In this document: piece by piece, positions 26,584 to 38,245 of the stretch
How the letters are laid out: each line of letters opens with the position of its first letter
How positions within the stretch are numbered: the first letter of the stretch is position 1
NCBI GenBank assembly: GCA_965243755.1
Contig: CBDEVW010000007.1
Coordinates: 271,608 to 335,607, forward strand
Direction of reading: 5' to 3'
DNA from: JANSWY01 sp965243755
GTDB lineage: Bacteria > Bacteroidota > Bacteroidia > Cytophagales > Cyclobacteriaceae
DNA length: 64,000 nucleotides
The notes under the pieces: generated by a model
What the model was told of the DNA's origin: nothing
What the model saw: the letters and a program-made list of their open reading frames with translations, nothing else
The model's database searches: none
Made by a program: the position numbers and the translations under genes

Positions 26584-26750
26584 TTAGGAATCATTTCTGT
26601 TGGGCACTGGTAGATATACTAAAGCCTTCAGCTGTATCCTTTCACCATACATGTGAATCCCAAATCCTGCATGAATAATCTGCGTGGAAAGATTATAAAG
26701 CAAAAAGCGATTAATCGCCTGGTTTAGAAATAGTTAAATTGGTGGAGTTC
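26584..26750. other. Intergenic gap between convergent floA and the giant-protein gene
   Basis: A 167-bp non-coding stretch. It contains a perfect 12-bp palindrome GCGATTAATCGC (26707-26718) without a T-tract. No clear terminator was found for either gene. Confidence 0.3.
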
Positions 26751-29700
26751 CTATTTTACGATAACCTTTTTTACCTGAACATGTTCACCAGCGGTTATCA
26801 AAAGTAAGTAGATACCAGCTACCAGATTCCTTTCTCGAATGTTAAAGTAGTGAGTGGTTTTATGCAGATCATTTTTTTGGGAATCAATCTGATTTCTCTC
26901 GAAATCATAAAAACTTATCTTCGCAGGTGATGGCTTGCTGAGTTTTACTTCAACTTCAAAATCCCCGATTGTTGGATTTGGAGAAATTAATGATTCTAGG
27001 ATTACAACCTCTCTTTGTTGTTTCTCAGTCCATCGACCTTCCGCAACAGATTCATGATCATGAACTTCAACCAGTTGTTCTATGAAATCAACACAACCTT
27101 CGTCATAGGCTTTCATGCCAAACTTATAAATGCCGGGACTGTTAAAAACTACCTCTTGATAAAAAAGGGATTCGTCTGCTGTAAGTAATTCAATGGAATC
27201 CGGGAGAACCCATTCAACATGTTGAGGTACCGGCCAGGATATGTCAATAAAAATAATGGTGTCCCCTGTTTCAATTTCACTATCGAATACAAAGTCAGCA
27301 TTTAGTGGATTTTCTAATGCTGTAACCGTAAATGATGTGCTTGCCTGGCAACCATCATCATCAGTCGCTATAACATTATAATCTCCACCTTCCAAAGCAT
27401 CGAAAGTATTCCCTGAGGTCACTAATACATCATTAAAATACCAGCTGACATTAGCCCAATTACCATCTGGTTCATACCTAAAATTTGACCCATTGCATAT
27501 AGTAGTTTCTTTCGGAATGCCGGTAATGTATTTTTGCTCTGGACCGTACAGTTGGTAAGTTTCCTCGAACAAACAATTATTGCTGTCTATCACATTCAGA
27601 TTGACTGACCCTTCAGTTAAGTTATTAATGGAATTATCTCTGCCATACTCTCCCCAATCGTATTGGTAAGGTGGTGTTCCTCCCTGCATTTCCAGAGCTA
27701 TTGCACCGTCACTTCCGCCACTACATGTTGGGTGCTTCAATTGTAAATTAATTACTTCCAACTCATCGGGAGAATTTAAATAGAACACATGTTGTGTCAA
27801 GCAGTTTACTGAATCATAAACACTAACGTTATATACACCTTCTCTTAATCCTGATATTTGCTGTGTTGTTTCACCATTGGACCAGGCATACCTGTACGGT
27901 GGTGTGCCTCCATTAGGGGTAATATATATTTCTCCATCATTTTCATTAAAACATGATATGCCTTTAATATCATTTGAAGCAATCACCAATGGCAAAGGAT
28001 CTTTCAATGTAAATTCTTTACTTAATATACAATTGCTATCATCTATCACTAATAGCTCAAAAGACCCAGATGACAAGGTAGTTATATGGTTATCAACTAG
28101 TTCATTGTCAATGTAATACTGATAGTTTCCAGATCCACCTGACACGTTTATTAGAATACTTCCATCATTACTGGCGTAACAAGAAGGGTTGGTTGTGAGA
28201 AAATCATCAAATTTCATATCAGACGGACCGGTAACCTCTACTTCCCCTGTAACAGAACAAAAATTCTGATCATTGATCAAATACCGATACCTTCCTCTAG
28301 GTAATTTACTTATAACCAATTGGTCTTTTTTATCACTTAAATACTGATCATTCAACCACCAGCTTATTTCGTAGAATCCGGTTCCTCCAATTATTTCAAC
28401 CTCAATTGATCCGTCTGATGAATCTGAACATGATGTTTCTGTTATATTAACATTCCTTATTCTAAGTTCAGCTGGTTCGAGTAATTCAATTTCCCCACTT
28501 AATTCACAGCCATCTTCATCTATTATGTCAAATTGGTAAGTCCCGGCTCCAATTCCAGTTAGTGTTTTACCAACATTGCCTGTAGACCAGGTAACTTGTG
28601 GATTGGAAGTGTTTATTAGATCAAGTGCAATGGATCCATTATTACCGCTATGACAAGTAGGAAGGTGCAGCAAGGTATCATAAATCATAATAGGAGCTTT
28701 TTCCTTAAGATATGCCTCATATGATATCTGGCAACCACCAACCTTATCCATAATTTCAATAGAATAGTTGCCTGAAGTTAGCCCATTCCCTATTAATCCA
28801 TTTTGACCATCTGGCCACTCTATATCAAATAGACCACTACCCCCATCCACAGATATTTCTATCAATCCATCAGTTCCACCCGCACAACTGGGTGGGGAAT
28901 TTCTTATTGTAGAAACGGTAATTTCCTCAGGTTCATAGAGTTGAATTGTACTATCAATTGCGCAAGTAGGATCAGTTCTATCACTAATATGAACTTTGTA
29001 GATTCCCGCTCCAATATCACTTATATAAGGGCCGATTGCTCCATTGCTCCACGATATATCATAATTACCTGAACCATTTTCAATATTAATTGCTATGCTT
29101 CCGTCCAAATTATCGTGACAAGATGGGTTGTTTTTGTTAATATTTAATATTGAAATTGGTTTATATGCGTTCAAGGAATACAATAACGTATCTATTGTAC
29201 CAATTGCGTCTTCGACTAAAAACACATAATCATGCTGATTCAATGAATCTAATGCAGCATCAATTATGTGGCTGTCTAATTTGAACCGATAAGGTAGTCT
29301 TCCTCCTGATGCTTCTAGCCGAATAAAGCCATTTGATGATTCCTTACAAGTAGGTCTTACAACCGAATCAATTGATAAAACTAAATCATCATAGGCAGGA
29401 ACGTCAACAATTATTTCATTTGTGGTGCATGATTCACTGAATGCTATAATACTATATTGGCCACTAGTAAGCTCGTTTATTAATGGTGAATCAAAAAATT
29501 TGACCATACCATATGAATCGGTTACTTGATACGTATATGGTTCCCCATAAGTCTCACTTATTTCTAAATTGATACTTCCAGCCGGAATAGCTGCGGTTGC
29601 CGGAACAACGTTTCTTACAGAAATAATGGGTGGATCACTCTCTTTAACCGTTATTTTCTGAAGAGTGCTACACATATATTCATCAACAACCTGTAGCTCA

Positions 29701-32700
29701 TAAACTCCTGAAAACAGTGCACTTAACTCAAATTTATCCTTATGGATCAAGCTATCAACAATGACATCTCCCGATTCTTTTTTCAGTAGTAGGTGGAAAG
29801 GAGGTTGCCCATTGAAAAAGCTTACATCCACACTTGCATTTTGTTTATTGCAGTATGCTTCTGAAGTTTGTATTTCTATTTTCAATTCTTTGGATGAATC
29901 ACTAATCAAGTCAATTGTTGGTTGGGGGTATTTACAACCTCTGGCATCAGTGATGTTTAAAAAGTATCGCCCCACTCTCAGGCTATCAATACTTTTCAAG
30001 GATCCCATAAACACAAGTTCATTGTTCAACCATTCATATTGGTATGGAGCTTCTCCTCCCTGAACATCAACAATTTCCAAAATACCAATAGGTGCATTAC
30101 ACACTGGGTAAGTCACCTCAATAACACTGGTTATTGGAACGGAATCAGGAGAGATGACAAACGTGGAATCATAAACGCAAGATTTATCATCTACAATGGA
30201 TAGATGGTATTGCCCAGTTCGCAAACCTTCCACTTTATTGGTAGCTGAACCTGTACTCCATTGAAATACATAAGGTTCGTACATGCCTATTGGTTCCACT
30301 TCAATTTTACCTAACTCACTTCCACATGCAGTACCTACAATTTCAACAACATCTACCTGAAAAGCTGGAGTATTAGGCACCTGTATTGATTCTTCCTTGA
30401 GACAATTAAAACTGTCAACAACAGATAATATGTATTCGCCTGGAAATAATGAATCTACTTCTGGTCCTAATAAGTAATGATGTTGGTTTTTCCAGCTAAC
30501 TTCATAAGGAGGTGAACCATTAAATATATGGACATTCGCCGAACCATTTGACAAATTACAATAGGCATCAGAAATAATGGTTTCCAGTTTCATTGGCGCA
30601 GCTTCAGTAACTTCTGCGGTAGTTTCTTTGTAGCAACCTTTGGAATCAATCACCTGGACTGTGTACGTTCCCTCTGCCAGGTTCATAGCATCAGCGATAG
30701 AACCATTTAGTGTTAGAATTCTTGTGGTTGGATCATCAGCGTTTTGAACATCAATTGATATTTCCCCATCTGCCATTTGACAATGTGCTTCAGAAATCAA
30801 CTCTATATCAATTAAAATTTCCTCTGGGTTCTCCAAGATTATGGGCTCAGATTTAGCAGTACATAAATGATTATTTTCGTCCTTTAAAAAAATATTGTAC
30901 TCTCCTGGTTCCAGACTTATAAATTCGTTAGCAGCCTGGTAGTTGTGCCCATCTATACTATATAATACTACTTCAGGTAACTGAAGGTAAGGACTGTTAA
31001 CTGAAGTATTAACTCGTATCCTACCATCACTTCCATTATGGCAGGAGACCGAATCAACTGCTTCAATTTCAATAACTAGTTCTCTTGTACTGATGGTGAT
31101 TGAATCATATGCTCTACAACCAATTGCATTCTCAACAATCAATTGATAACTACCACCTGTCAGATTAGAAATTTTGTCCTCAAGACTAATAAAGTTCACA
31201 CCATCTATTGAGTACTTCAAAGCATTTTTCGCTGAGTCCAGTCCTCCATTTATGGACAAATGGAGTTCTCCGTCTTCACTACCCTTGCATGACTCATGTT
31301 TCACTTCAGAAATGTTTAAAGATAAAGGACTAGCAGGCTCAAGAATACTTATTTCTGTTGTAAATGAGCAGGAGCTACCTTTTCTGGATGTTATTAAACT
31401 GTAAGATCCAGACCCAACATTACTTAGGTATTGATTGGTGCTAACAATGGCATCTGACTCTAGATCTTTCCAGGTAAAATTGAATTCGCCTGGTTGCTCC
31501 AGAGAGTTCGCATTCATACCTGACAATGAACCGTTAAACAAGGCATATGCTTCTGCATATCCATCAGTCCCCCCATAACAAGATACGTTTTTAGTTTCTA
31601 ATTCGACACTTAACTTTGGTCCCTCTGCCAGGTAATATGTAAATGGAATTGTACAAGATGATTGTGAAGGCGTGAATTTTGAATCTCTAATGTAAAAGTT
31701 ATAGAATGATCCCCCAGGAATGTTCGATAATTGAAATTGGTTATTGAAACTACTGGAATCGAAATCTAAACCGTTTAGAGAGAATAAATATGGTGGTGTT
31801 CCTCCGCTAGCTTCAATAGTTATTGTACTACCACTTGATTCTCCATGGCAATTTGGTTGGGAGGTTTGCTCTGGTACAATTGAGACTTTTATTGGGTCAG
31901 GAGATTCCATTTCAATGTCATCAAAATAATTGTGTCCGTAAACCTTACAACACTGAAGTGAGTCTCTTAGAAATACCTTGTAAGCATTTCCAGGTTCGGT
32001 ACTTGAAAGACCTGTAAAAACAACATTCTCAGCACCTTTTAACAAGATTGGGTCTTCAAGGTCTCCACCAGAAAGAATATATTGATAAGTAGAATCTTTA
32101 AAGTACTCACCTCCTGTTGCTGAAATGGATATGCTACCATCATTACCCCCATAACAAGAAGGTTTACTTAAAGAAATCGACGAAATTCTGGCTGTATTAT
32201 CAGGATTCAGAACTATTATATTCTCTAGTCTGTCGGTACAGCCGTTATCATCAATGATCTTAAAATCAAAGCTCCCGGCAGGTAGTTCCAGTTGAACACT
32301 ATCTCCGTATTGAGGCTGTCTGCTAAATTCAGAACAATTTAATCCTGTAATATCAAATGGAGAAGCCAGGTCATAAGCTGACATTAGATAGCTATAGCCA
32401 TCTTCACTCACTTTTCCACCACTGGCCGTCAGTGATAGTACACCATCAGATCCGGCCATACAGCTAGGAGAAGCTATGGATACAACTTTAGCTTCTAAAG
32501 TGGGAGGAGCATTTAAGGAGAATGATAAGGAAGTTTCACATAAATCTGAAGTTGCATCTTGAAGTTCTATCGTATAAGATGCTGCCGTTAGGTTCTTAAA
32601 TATAAACTCTTTGGGTTCATCATATGAAATGTTACCAACATCAACAACTTCCCCTGTGTCGCCGTTCTTCAAATACAATACATACGGATATATCCCACCA

Positions 32701-35700
32701 CTAAAGACAACTTCATAATCAATGGATTCATCTGCACAAGAAATATCAAACCCATTGACTTTTGGAGAAAGACTTTTATGAGTAATAAACTCCAATTTTT
32801 CAGGTTGATTGAGCCTAAACGTATCATCAATATACCAAAAGCAGGAAGGTACCAGTGAGTTTGAAACCAAAAATGAATATTCTATGGTGTCTCCATTAGA
32901 GGTTGCTTTTAGATCATGAAATGAAGTTGATTGTCCTCCGGTGATTGTCTTGGTTGTTCCGGTAGCTTCACCATCTGTAATTAACTCGATAGTAAAGCTC
33001 CCAAATTCACTGATTGGAGAAATGTAGACCTCAATTTCACCGTCATTTCCATTATTGCAAGTTACATGATAATCAATGTTGTTACCTGTGTTTTTAATAA
33101 CTCGATTAAGTATAATTTCTGGTTTTATTGCTGTTCTCAATTCAACCAAACTATCAACACTTTTGCAATTGTTGCTATCAATAGTTACCAGATGATATTT
33201 GCCGGAAAAAACATTTGTCAATTCATTAATTTCATCGATGGCATGAGCATAGATAGTATCTGATTGATAAATATCACCATATTCAGTTACGCCCTCCAGC
33301 ATTAATTTCAGAGGTGAACTGCCAGACTCTACAATAACATCAATCATTGCCGATTCATCCGGGCAAAGGATTTCAACAATATCATGATTTCTGCTAGAAT
33401 GTAAATCGGTTTGATATCTTACTACAATAGAATCCTTTTCCGGAACAACAATTTCTTTGGAAGACGTACAACCAGCCTGGTCCCTTACAATTGTAGTATA
33501 TAATCCAGGACTTAAGCCCTGGAATTCATATTTATCTGTTCCATCGGATGAAAATTCGGAAGAACTTTCTTGAATTTTAAATGAATAATCTCCCCGACCG
33601 GCAATACCCTGAACTGTAATGCTTCCAGAACTATCTGGCCCATCAACCTTGTTGCATAGTGGTCTTGTAGTGCCCACAGTCTTAATACTTACGACATGGT
33701 CAATTATACCAGGAGAGACATTTGTGCTCTGACGACATCCGTTTCCATCCACAACGGTTAAACTATACAGGTCCACCCCACTTAACTGAGTGAAAAGTTG
33801 TGGATCGGAATTATGAGATGTGCCATTGTTAAGTAGAAAAGTATAGTTACCATCACCACCATTTGCATTGGCTTTAATTTGTCCATCAGCTATTTCGAGA
33901 CAAGATGCCTTTTTAGGGATGACATAAGAAAGCGTAAGGGGGTTTGGGTTTTCAGGAACAGTAAAGCTAAAATAATTTCCAGTTTTACACCCATTCTCAT
34001 CAGTTACTTCAACGGTGTAGGTGCCTTTTGGCCTTCTAAATGTTGCTTCATTATGACTGGTATTTATACTTGGATCAACTCCATTGATGTATGATCCAAA
34101 ATTCACTCCTGAAGTAGCAGATTCTACATATGATGCCTCAATTATTTCATATACATAACCACTTCCTGAACCCCAGGGGTTACCACCTGAAGCTTGTACA
34201 ATAAATGAACCGTTATCTCCACCAATACAATCAGGGTGAATTGGGTCTTCAGTCAATGAAAGTATAATTGGTTCAGGTTCATTTAATGTGATAGATCTGA
34301 TGTTTTTGCAATTGTTTATATCAAAAACCTCGATGGTATAGTTACCAGCTGAAATGTTATTAAATTCAAAATTGCTTCCAGTTGGATTAGTAATAGAGTA
34401 TATCGTGTTGCTTTCCTGTTTCAGTATAAACTTCTTATACTCATTGGCTCCCCCATATACAGTTCCTGAAATATTGGTATTTCCACCAAAGCACTTTATT
34501 TCATTGCCCTCATCATCTATCCCATCTTTAAATGTGATATTGTTAAAGCTTATTTCATCTGGTTCAATTAATTGCTCCTGAAGATCAAAGGTCCACATAC
34601 ATTCCCCTGATGAATTGTATTTGATTGAGGGAGAATAACTATAAACTTCATTGTTTGATTGTTTTGCGGATAAAGAATTGAAGTTGAACCTTAACTTTTC
34701 ATCGATAACTTGAGGATTGTTGTTGTGCTGCTCATAATTTAATGCACTTAATTTAGCTGAAAAAGATCCCGAAATGTCATATTTTGGAATTTCTAAAATA
34801 ATTTCTCCATCATTATTTCCATTACATACGAGCGCCTTACCATTATCCTTTAAGACCTGATAAAAACTTTCAATTGTAGGACTTATAGAAGATACATGAA
34901 TTATCTCTTCGTGCACTTTACACCCGTTGCTGTTTTCTACACCTATAGTGTATGTACCAGGAACTATGTTTTTAGTATTGAAGCTCTTACTGGAATTGAG
35001 TGTAGTAGAATAGATTTCAGTTACGCCATCTTTTAAAAGGTATGCCTTGACATTTGAAAACCCTGAGGGAAGTGTTACGTTTAATTTTGGGTTTACTGTG
35101 TTAGTAGAACTGCATACATAGTAGTTGTTTCCATCGTTACCCTTCGATCCGTTAATAGTCTTCGATATGGCAAAACCTGACACAGAACCAATTGTGAAGT
35201 TCTTGATAGCAGAACAGGTTTTATCATTAACATTGCTTTCCACCTTAACCGTATATACTCCGGGATCAAGGTTATTGAATTCATTACTCTCCAAAACTTT
35301 ATAATCTGAGTCCGGAGCATTTTTTAATTTCCCGAAATAAGTATAAATCCCACTACCACCTGATGCTGACAAAGTAATTTTACCATCTCCACACCAAGAG
35401 TTTTTTATGGTTCCATCTAAGGCTACAGGAGTGGCATTACTAATAGAAAGGGTTTTAAAAACCTGGGTCAAGTTATTCTCAAAGGGATCATTATCCATAA
35501 CTCTGACTTTATATGTTCCATCCTTCAGACCTGAAAAAGTTACATTGTTGTTTGAAATTTTGGATGCGATGAAACTCCCTCCTTTTCTTAAAACATATTT
35601 ATATCTTCCTCCAGAATATCCCGGACCAGCACCACCTGACGCAGATACATTTATGCTACCATCATTTCCGCACCGTTCATTTAATTTGTTTGAAATGCTT

Positions 35701-38243
35701 AGTGACAGATTAGAATAGTACAAATTTAGCTGGTCAGATTTGGAACAAGCATCCTGTTCGATTGTCCAACTCAATGTATTATTTCCAGAGGAATAATTGG
35801 AGACTAGTGAGTTATGTTTATCGATTTCACTAAAAGAGGCACTTGACGATGACCACTCAGCAGATTCACCTTGTTCTAGTGATGAATTTGCGGATAACCT
35901 TACTGTGTTATTTCTGGTGAAGATATCTGAACCAGCCGAGGGGTTTGTAACATTTCTGTACGTAATATTTACATCGTCAAAATAACTACATTGCCCTTGT
36001 GTTACGGTCCATCTGAATTTGTTTACACCAATTCCAAGGTTACGAATTTTTGTACTCCTGCTTGTTGGATTATCAATGATACCAGATCCAGATAGTTTAG
36101 ACCAAACTCCAGATTGTCCAGAAGACAATGCTGCAGACATATTTGTGGCATTGCTACAAACAGTTTGATCCACCCCTGCATTAGGAGAAAACTGCTGACT
36201 CCTATTTGGTATGTTTATAGAGATTTGGTCTAATTCACAATTCCCTATTTTAAGTTTAACTAGATGGTTTCCTGATGGTAAATTTGAGATGGTTGGGTTG
36301 GATTGGGAAGAGAATTCCTCATATGAACCAGTGTTCAGAGCATATTGATAATTGTAATTGGATGCATCTCCTCCACTTAGTTTAAAAACTATTTTTCCGT
36401 CATTCCCATTATTACAAGTTGGTTGAAAGGTTTCAGCCTGATCCATACTGAAAGAGAAATTGCTAATTGTTACTTCTTTTTCGATCCATACATTGTTACA
36501 TTTTGAGCCATATTCATTACCGCTACCTTTCATTCTTAATTGATAGGTTCCGGCTTGCAGGCCAGTAAAACTACCTTGAGAATTAGAATATGAATAGCCA
36601 TATGAAGAAGTGACATCATCATTTCCTTTATATAATCTTATCACAGGTTCGGAAAGACTATTAATAATGCGAAAGGAAACTGAACCGGTAGATCCAGGAC
36701 AGTAAATGTGAGATGATTCGACATAATCATACTTTAGATTAATTTTATTTATTTCAAAGGTTTGACTGTTGGCCGTACAGCTATTGGCATCAGTTACTTG
36801 CATGGTGTAAGTCCCTGGTGAGTCAATTGTGAAACTAGCACTAGAATTAGTAGCCTTGGTTGTGATAATATTTCCATCTTTCAATAGGTCTACTGAATAA
36901 GGAACGACACCTCCATTTATTGATATTGTCGTACTCATTTCTGCATCAGGGCAATAACCTAAGTGATAATCCTTGCTCCCAATGGTTCCCAGGGTTGGGA
37001 CAGACAATTGTTCAATAGCTAATAGATTTGGTTCAGTAAGATCAATGGAAAACTCCTGCAAGCATCTTTGAACATCTAAATCGCCCACTTTATTTTCAAA
37101 ATGAAATTCCCAGGTACCAGCTGGTATGGAATTTAAAGGAGTTGTCATAGCCACCTTTTGATTTATATTTCGCTTGGTGTAAACCCCCTGATCTGAAACC
37201 GTTATATAGAATGGGACTTCCGAATCAGATACTTCAATGATTGAAGGTGTAAGATTGTTTGTTGTTATTCCTTGGGGAGAAGTGATAGTGAACAAAAAAT
37301 TACCAGGTTCATTGATTGAAAACTCTAACTCTCCAGACCCCTGAAAACACAAAGGATCAGTTTTGTTGTAACTTATTGACGGTTCCTTAGGGTGAATTCG
37401 AATAGAGTTTATTGATGTGTTCGTTACCAAAGCATAACATCGAACATCTGGCACAGCTCTGTAATAAATATTGCTACCATAAAAATCTTGTTCGTTAATA
37501 GCTAGGACCTCAAGTAACTGCTCAAAATGGTCTTCAATATTAATAGTTTGATTATTAGAGTTGGCAAAATAAATATAATCTCCATCCACAAACGAACTAG
37601 CAAACCAGTCATAACCTTCATTTGATAGCAATCCATTTTGACTGATGATAGGGAATCCACATATATCTCCAACGATTTCTGTCTCGCATGCCGGATTACA
37701 ATCACCTGTTTCATAGAAACGAGGTATACCAGTATCAGCTTTTGGCTGGAATTCCAGGTTCATTTCCAATGAACAACCAAACCCATAATCATTAGGATTA
37801 AGTGCTACATTATACGTTGAGCAATTTTCAATATCAGAAATATTAATATCAGGGATCGAAGAGAAATCACAAAATGTCATTGACCCACTACGAGCATCAC
37901 CATCTCTACAACTGTAATCACCAAAATCAGGTTGAACGATGATTGGAAATGGGTTGCCTGATGAAAATGAAAATGTTCTGGTTGAAGTACCTTGTGAATA
38001 TGATTTACTTATCGAAGAACCAGTATTTGGAACAATCCTAATAGATCCACCGGAATAACTACAACCACCTGAACCATCAATCGTTAATGTAAGCTTGATG
38101 ATATAATTTCTGTTAGGGGTAAGTGGCGAAGGCAGTTTATCTCCAATCTCAAAATCGCCATTTAAACCAGAACCTTGTGCCCATAAGTTAGGCCCTATTG
38201 TTACAAATAGCAGTATCAATTTTACAGTTGATGAATAGTTCAT
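26751..38243 (-). CDS. Giant secreted protein with SprB-like repeats and T9SS sorting domain
   Basis: A 3830-aa protein. A signal peptide covers about 1-22 (cleavage after LWAQ). About 250 residues of unique sequence are followed by some 30 repeats of 70-110 residues. The repeat pattern is C-x-G-x-x-D-G-x-I, then GG-x-x-P-Y-x-Y-x-W, and it closes with a-G-x-Y-x-v-x-V-x-D-x-x-x-C. This matches the SprB repeat of Flavobacterium adhesins. Examples are CFNENDGEIYITPNGGTPPY and CSGGSDGAIALEMQGGTPPY near the end. A PKD-like domain (about 3620-3720) precedes a type-A T9SS tail (SPNPTIGDFEVEV to KKVIVK). Paired cysteines suggest one disulfide per repeat. It should be exported by T9SS and bound to the cell surface, as an adhesin or gliding filament. 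It starts 2 bp after the FN3 gene. Confidence 0.9.
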   Translation of the reverse strand: MNYSSTVKLILLFVTIGPNLWAQGSGLNGDFEIGDKLPSPLTPNRNYIIKLTLTIDGSGGCSYSGGSIRIVPNTGSSISKSYSQGTSTRTFSFSSGNPFPIIVQPDFGDYSCRDGDARSGSMTFCDFSSIPDINISDIENCSTYNVALNPNDYGFGCSLEMNLEFQPKADTGIPRFYETGDCNPACETEIVGDICGFPIISQNGLLSNEGYDWFASSFVDGDYIYFANSNNQTINIEDHFEQLLEVLAINEQDFYGSNIYYRAVPDVRCYALVTNTSINSIRIHPKEPSISYNKTDPLCFQGSGELEFSINEPGNFLFTITSPQGITTNNLTPSIIEVSDSEVPFYITVSDQGVYTKRNINQKVAMTTPLNSIPAGTWEFHFENKVGDLDVQRCLQEFSIDLTEPNLLAIEQLSVPTLGTIGSKDYHLGYCPDAEMSTTISINGGVVPYSVDLLKDGNIITTKATNSSASFTIDSPGTYTMQVTDANSCTANSQTFEINKINLKYDYVESSHIYCPGSTGSVSFRIINSLSEPVIRLYKGNDDVTSSYGYSYSNSQGSFTGLQAGTYQLRMKGSGNEYGSKCNNVWIEKEVTISNFSFSMDQAETFQPTCNNGNDGKIVFKLSGGDASNYNYQYALNTGSYEEFSSQSNPTISNLPSGNHLVKLKIGNCELDQISINIPNRSQQFSPNAGVDQTVCSNATNMSAALSSGQSGVWSKLSGSGIIDNPTSRSTKIRNLGIGVNKFRWTVTQGQCSYFDDVNITYRNVTNPSAGSDIFTRNNTVRLSANSSLEQGESAEWSSSSASFSEIDKHNSLVSNYSSGNNTLSWTIEQDACSKSDQLNLYYSNLSLSISNKLNERCGNDGSINVSASGGAGPGYSGGRYKYVLRKGGSFIASKISNNNVTFSGLKDGTYKVRVMDNDPFENNLTQVFKTLSISNATPVALDGTIKNSWCGDGKITLSASGGSGIYTYFGKLKNAPDSDYKVLESNEFNNLDPGVYTVKVESNVNDKTCSAIKNFTIGSVSGFAISKTINGSKGNDGNNYYVCSSTNTVNPKLNVTLPSGFSNVKAYLLKDGVTEIYSTTLNSSKSFNTKNIVPGTYTIGVENSNGCKVHEEIIHVSSISPTIESFYQVLKDNGKALVCNGNNDGEIILEIPKYDISGSFSAKLSALNYEQHNNNPQVIDEKLRFNFNSLSAKQSNNEVYSYSPSIKYNSSGECMWTFDLQEQLIEPDEISFNNITFKDGIDDEGNEIKCFGGNTNISGTVYGGANEYKKFILKQESNTIYSITNPTGSNFEFNNISAGNYTIEVFDINNCKNIRSITLNEPEPIILSLTEDPIHPDCIGGDNGSFIVQASGGNPWGSGSGYVYEIIEASYVESATSGVNFGSYINGVDPSINTSHNEATFRRPKGTYTVEVTDENGCKTGNYFSFTVPENPNPLTLSYVIPKKASCLEIADGQIKANANGGDGNYTFLLNNGTSHNSDPQLFTQLSGVDLYSLTVVDGNGCRQSTNVSPGIIDHVVSIKTVGTTRPLCNKVDGPDSSGSITVQGIAGRGDYSFKIQESSSEFSSDGTDKYEFQGLSPGLYTTIVRDQAGCTSSKEIVVPEKDSIVVRYQTDLHSSRNHDIVEILCPDESAMIDVIVESGSSPLKLMLEGVTEYGDIYQSDTIYAHAIDEINELTNVFSGKYHLVTIDSNNCKSVDSLVELRTAIKPEIILNRVIKNTGNNIDYHVTCNNGNDGEIEVYISPISEFGSFTIELITDGEATGTTKTITGGQSTSFHDLKATSNGDTIEYSFLVSNSLVPSCFWYIDDTFRLNQPEKLEFITHKSLSPKVNGFDISCADESIDYEVVFSGGIYPYVLYLKNGDTGEVVDVGNISYDEPKEFIFKNLTAASYTIELQDATSDLCETSLSFSLNAPPTLEAKVVSIASPSCMAGSDGVLSLTASGGKVSEDGYSYLMSAYDLASPFDITGLNCSEFSRQPQYGDSVQLELPAGSFDFKIIDDNGCTDRLENIIVLNPDNTARISSISLSKPSCYGGNDGSISISATGGEYFKDSTYQYILSGGDLEDPILLKGAENVVFTGLSSTEPGNAYKVFLRDSLQCCKVYGHNYFDDIEMESPDPIKVSIVPEQTSQPNCHGESSGSTITIEASGGTPPYLFSLNGLDFDSSSFNNQFQLSNIPGGSFYNFYIRDSKFTPSQSSCTIPFTYYLAEGPKLSVELETKNVSCYGGTDGYAEAYALFNGSLSGMNANSLEQPGEFNFTWKDLESDAIVSTNQYLSNVGSGSYSLITSRKGSSCSFTTEISILEPASPLSLNISEVKHESCKGSEDGELHLSINGGLDSAKNALKYSIDGVNFISLEDKISNLTGGSYQLIVENAIGCRAYDSITISTRELVIEIEAVDSVSCHNGSDGRIRVNTSVNSPYLQLPEVVLYSIDGHNYQAANEFISLEPGEYNIFLKDENNHLCTAKSEPIILENPEEILIDIELISEAHCQMADGEISIDVQNADDPTTRILTLNGSIADAMNLAEGTYTVQVIDSKGCYKETTAEVTEAAPMKLETIISDAYCNLSNGSANVHIFNGSPPYEVSWKNQHHYLLGPEVDSLFPGEYILSVVDSFNCLKEESIQVPNTPAFQVDVVEIVGTACGSELGKIEVEPIGMYEPYVFQWSTGSATNKVEGLRTGQYHLSIVDDKSCVYDSTFVISPDSVPITSVIEVTYPVCNAPIGILEIVDVQGGEAPYQYEWLNNELVFMGSLKSIDSLRVGRYFLNITDARGCKYPQPTIDLISDSSKELKIEIQTSEAYCNKQNASVDVSFFNGQPPFHLLLKKESGDVIVDSLIHKDKFELSALFSGVYELQVVDEYMCSTLQKITVKESDPPIISVRNVVPATAAIPAGSINLEISETYGEPYTYQVTDSYGMVKFFDSPLINELTSGQYSIIAFSESCTTNEIIVDVPAYDDLVLSIDSVVRPTCKESSNGFIRLEASGGRLPYRFKLDSHIIDAALDSLNQHDYVFLVEDAIGTIDTLLYSLNAYKPISILNINKNNPSCHDNLDGSIAINIENGSGNYDISWSNGAIGPYISDIGAGIYKVHISDRTDPTCAIDSTIQLYEPEEITVSTIRNSPPSCAGGTDGLIEISVDGGSGLFDIEWPDGQNGLIGNGLTSGNYSIEIMDKVGGCQISYEAYLKEKAPIMIYDTLLHLPTCHSGNNGSIALDLINTSNPQVTWSTGNVGKTLTGIGAGTYQFDIIDEDGCELSGEIELLEPAELRIRNVNITETSCSDSSDGSIEVEIIGGTGFYEISWWLNDQYLSDKKDQLVISKLPRGRYRYLINDQNFCSVTGEVEVTGPSDMKFDDFLTTNPSCYASNDGSILINVSGGSGNYQYYIDNELVDNHITTLSSGSFELLVIDDSNCILSKEFTLKDPLPLVIASNDIKGISCFNENDGEIYITPNGGTPPYRYAWSNGETTQQISGLREGVYNVSVYDSVNCLTQHVFYLNSPDELEVINLQLKHPTCSGGSDGAIALEMQGGTPPYQYDWGEYGRDNSINNLTEGSVNLNVIDSNNCLFEETYQLYGPEQKYITGIPKETTICNGSNFRYEPDGNWANVSWYFNDVLVTSGNTFDALEGGDYNVIATDDDGCQASTSFTVTALENPLNADFVFDSEIETGDTIIFIDISWPVPQHVEWVLPDSIELLTADESLFYQEVVFNSPGIYKFGMKAYDEGCVDFIEQLVEVHDHESVAEGRWTEKQQREVVILESLISPNPTIGDFEVEVKLSKPSPAKISFYDFERNQIDSQKNDLHKTTHYFNIRERNLVAGIYLLLITAGEHVQVKKVIVK

Positions 38244-38245
38244 AA

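Noticed and set aside
26751..38243. The repetitive gene considered as a CRISPR-like or satellite array
   Set aside because: Repeats are at protein level, 70-110 residues long and diverged at DNA level, within one uninterrupted reading frame.
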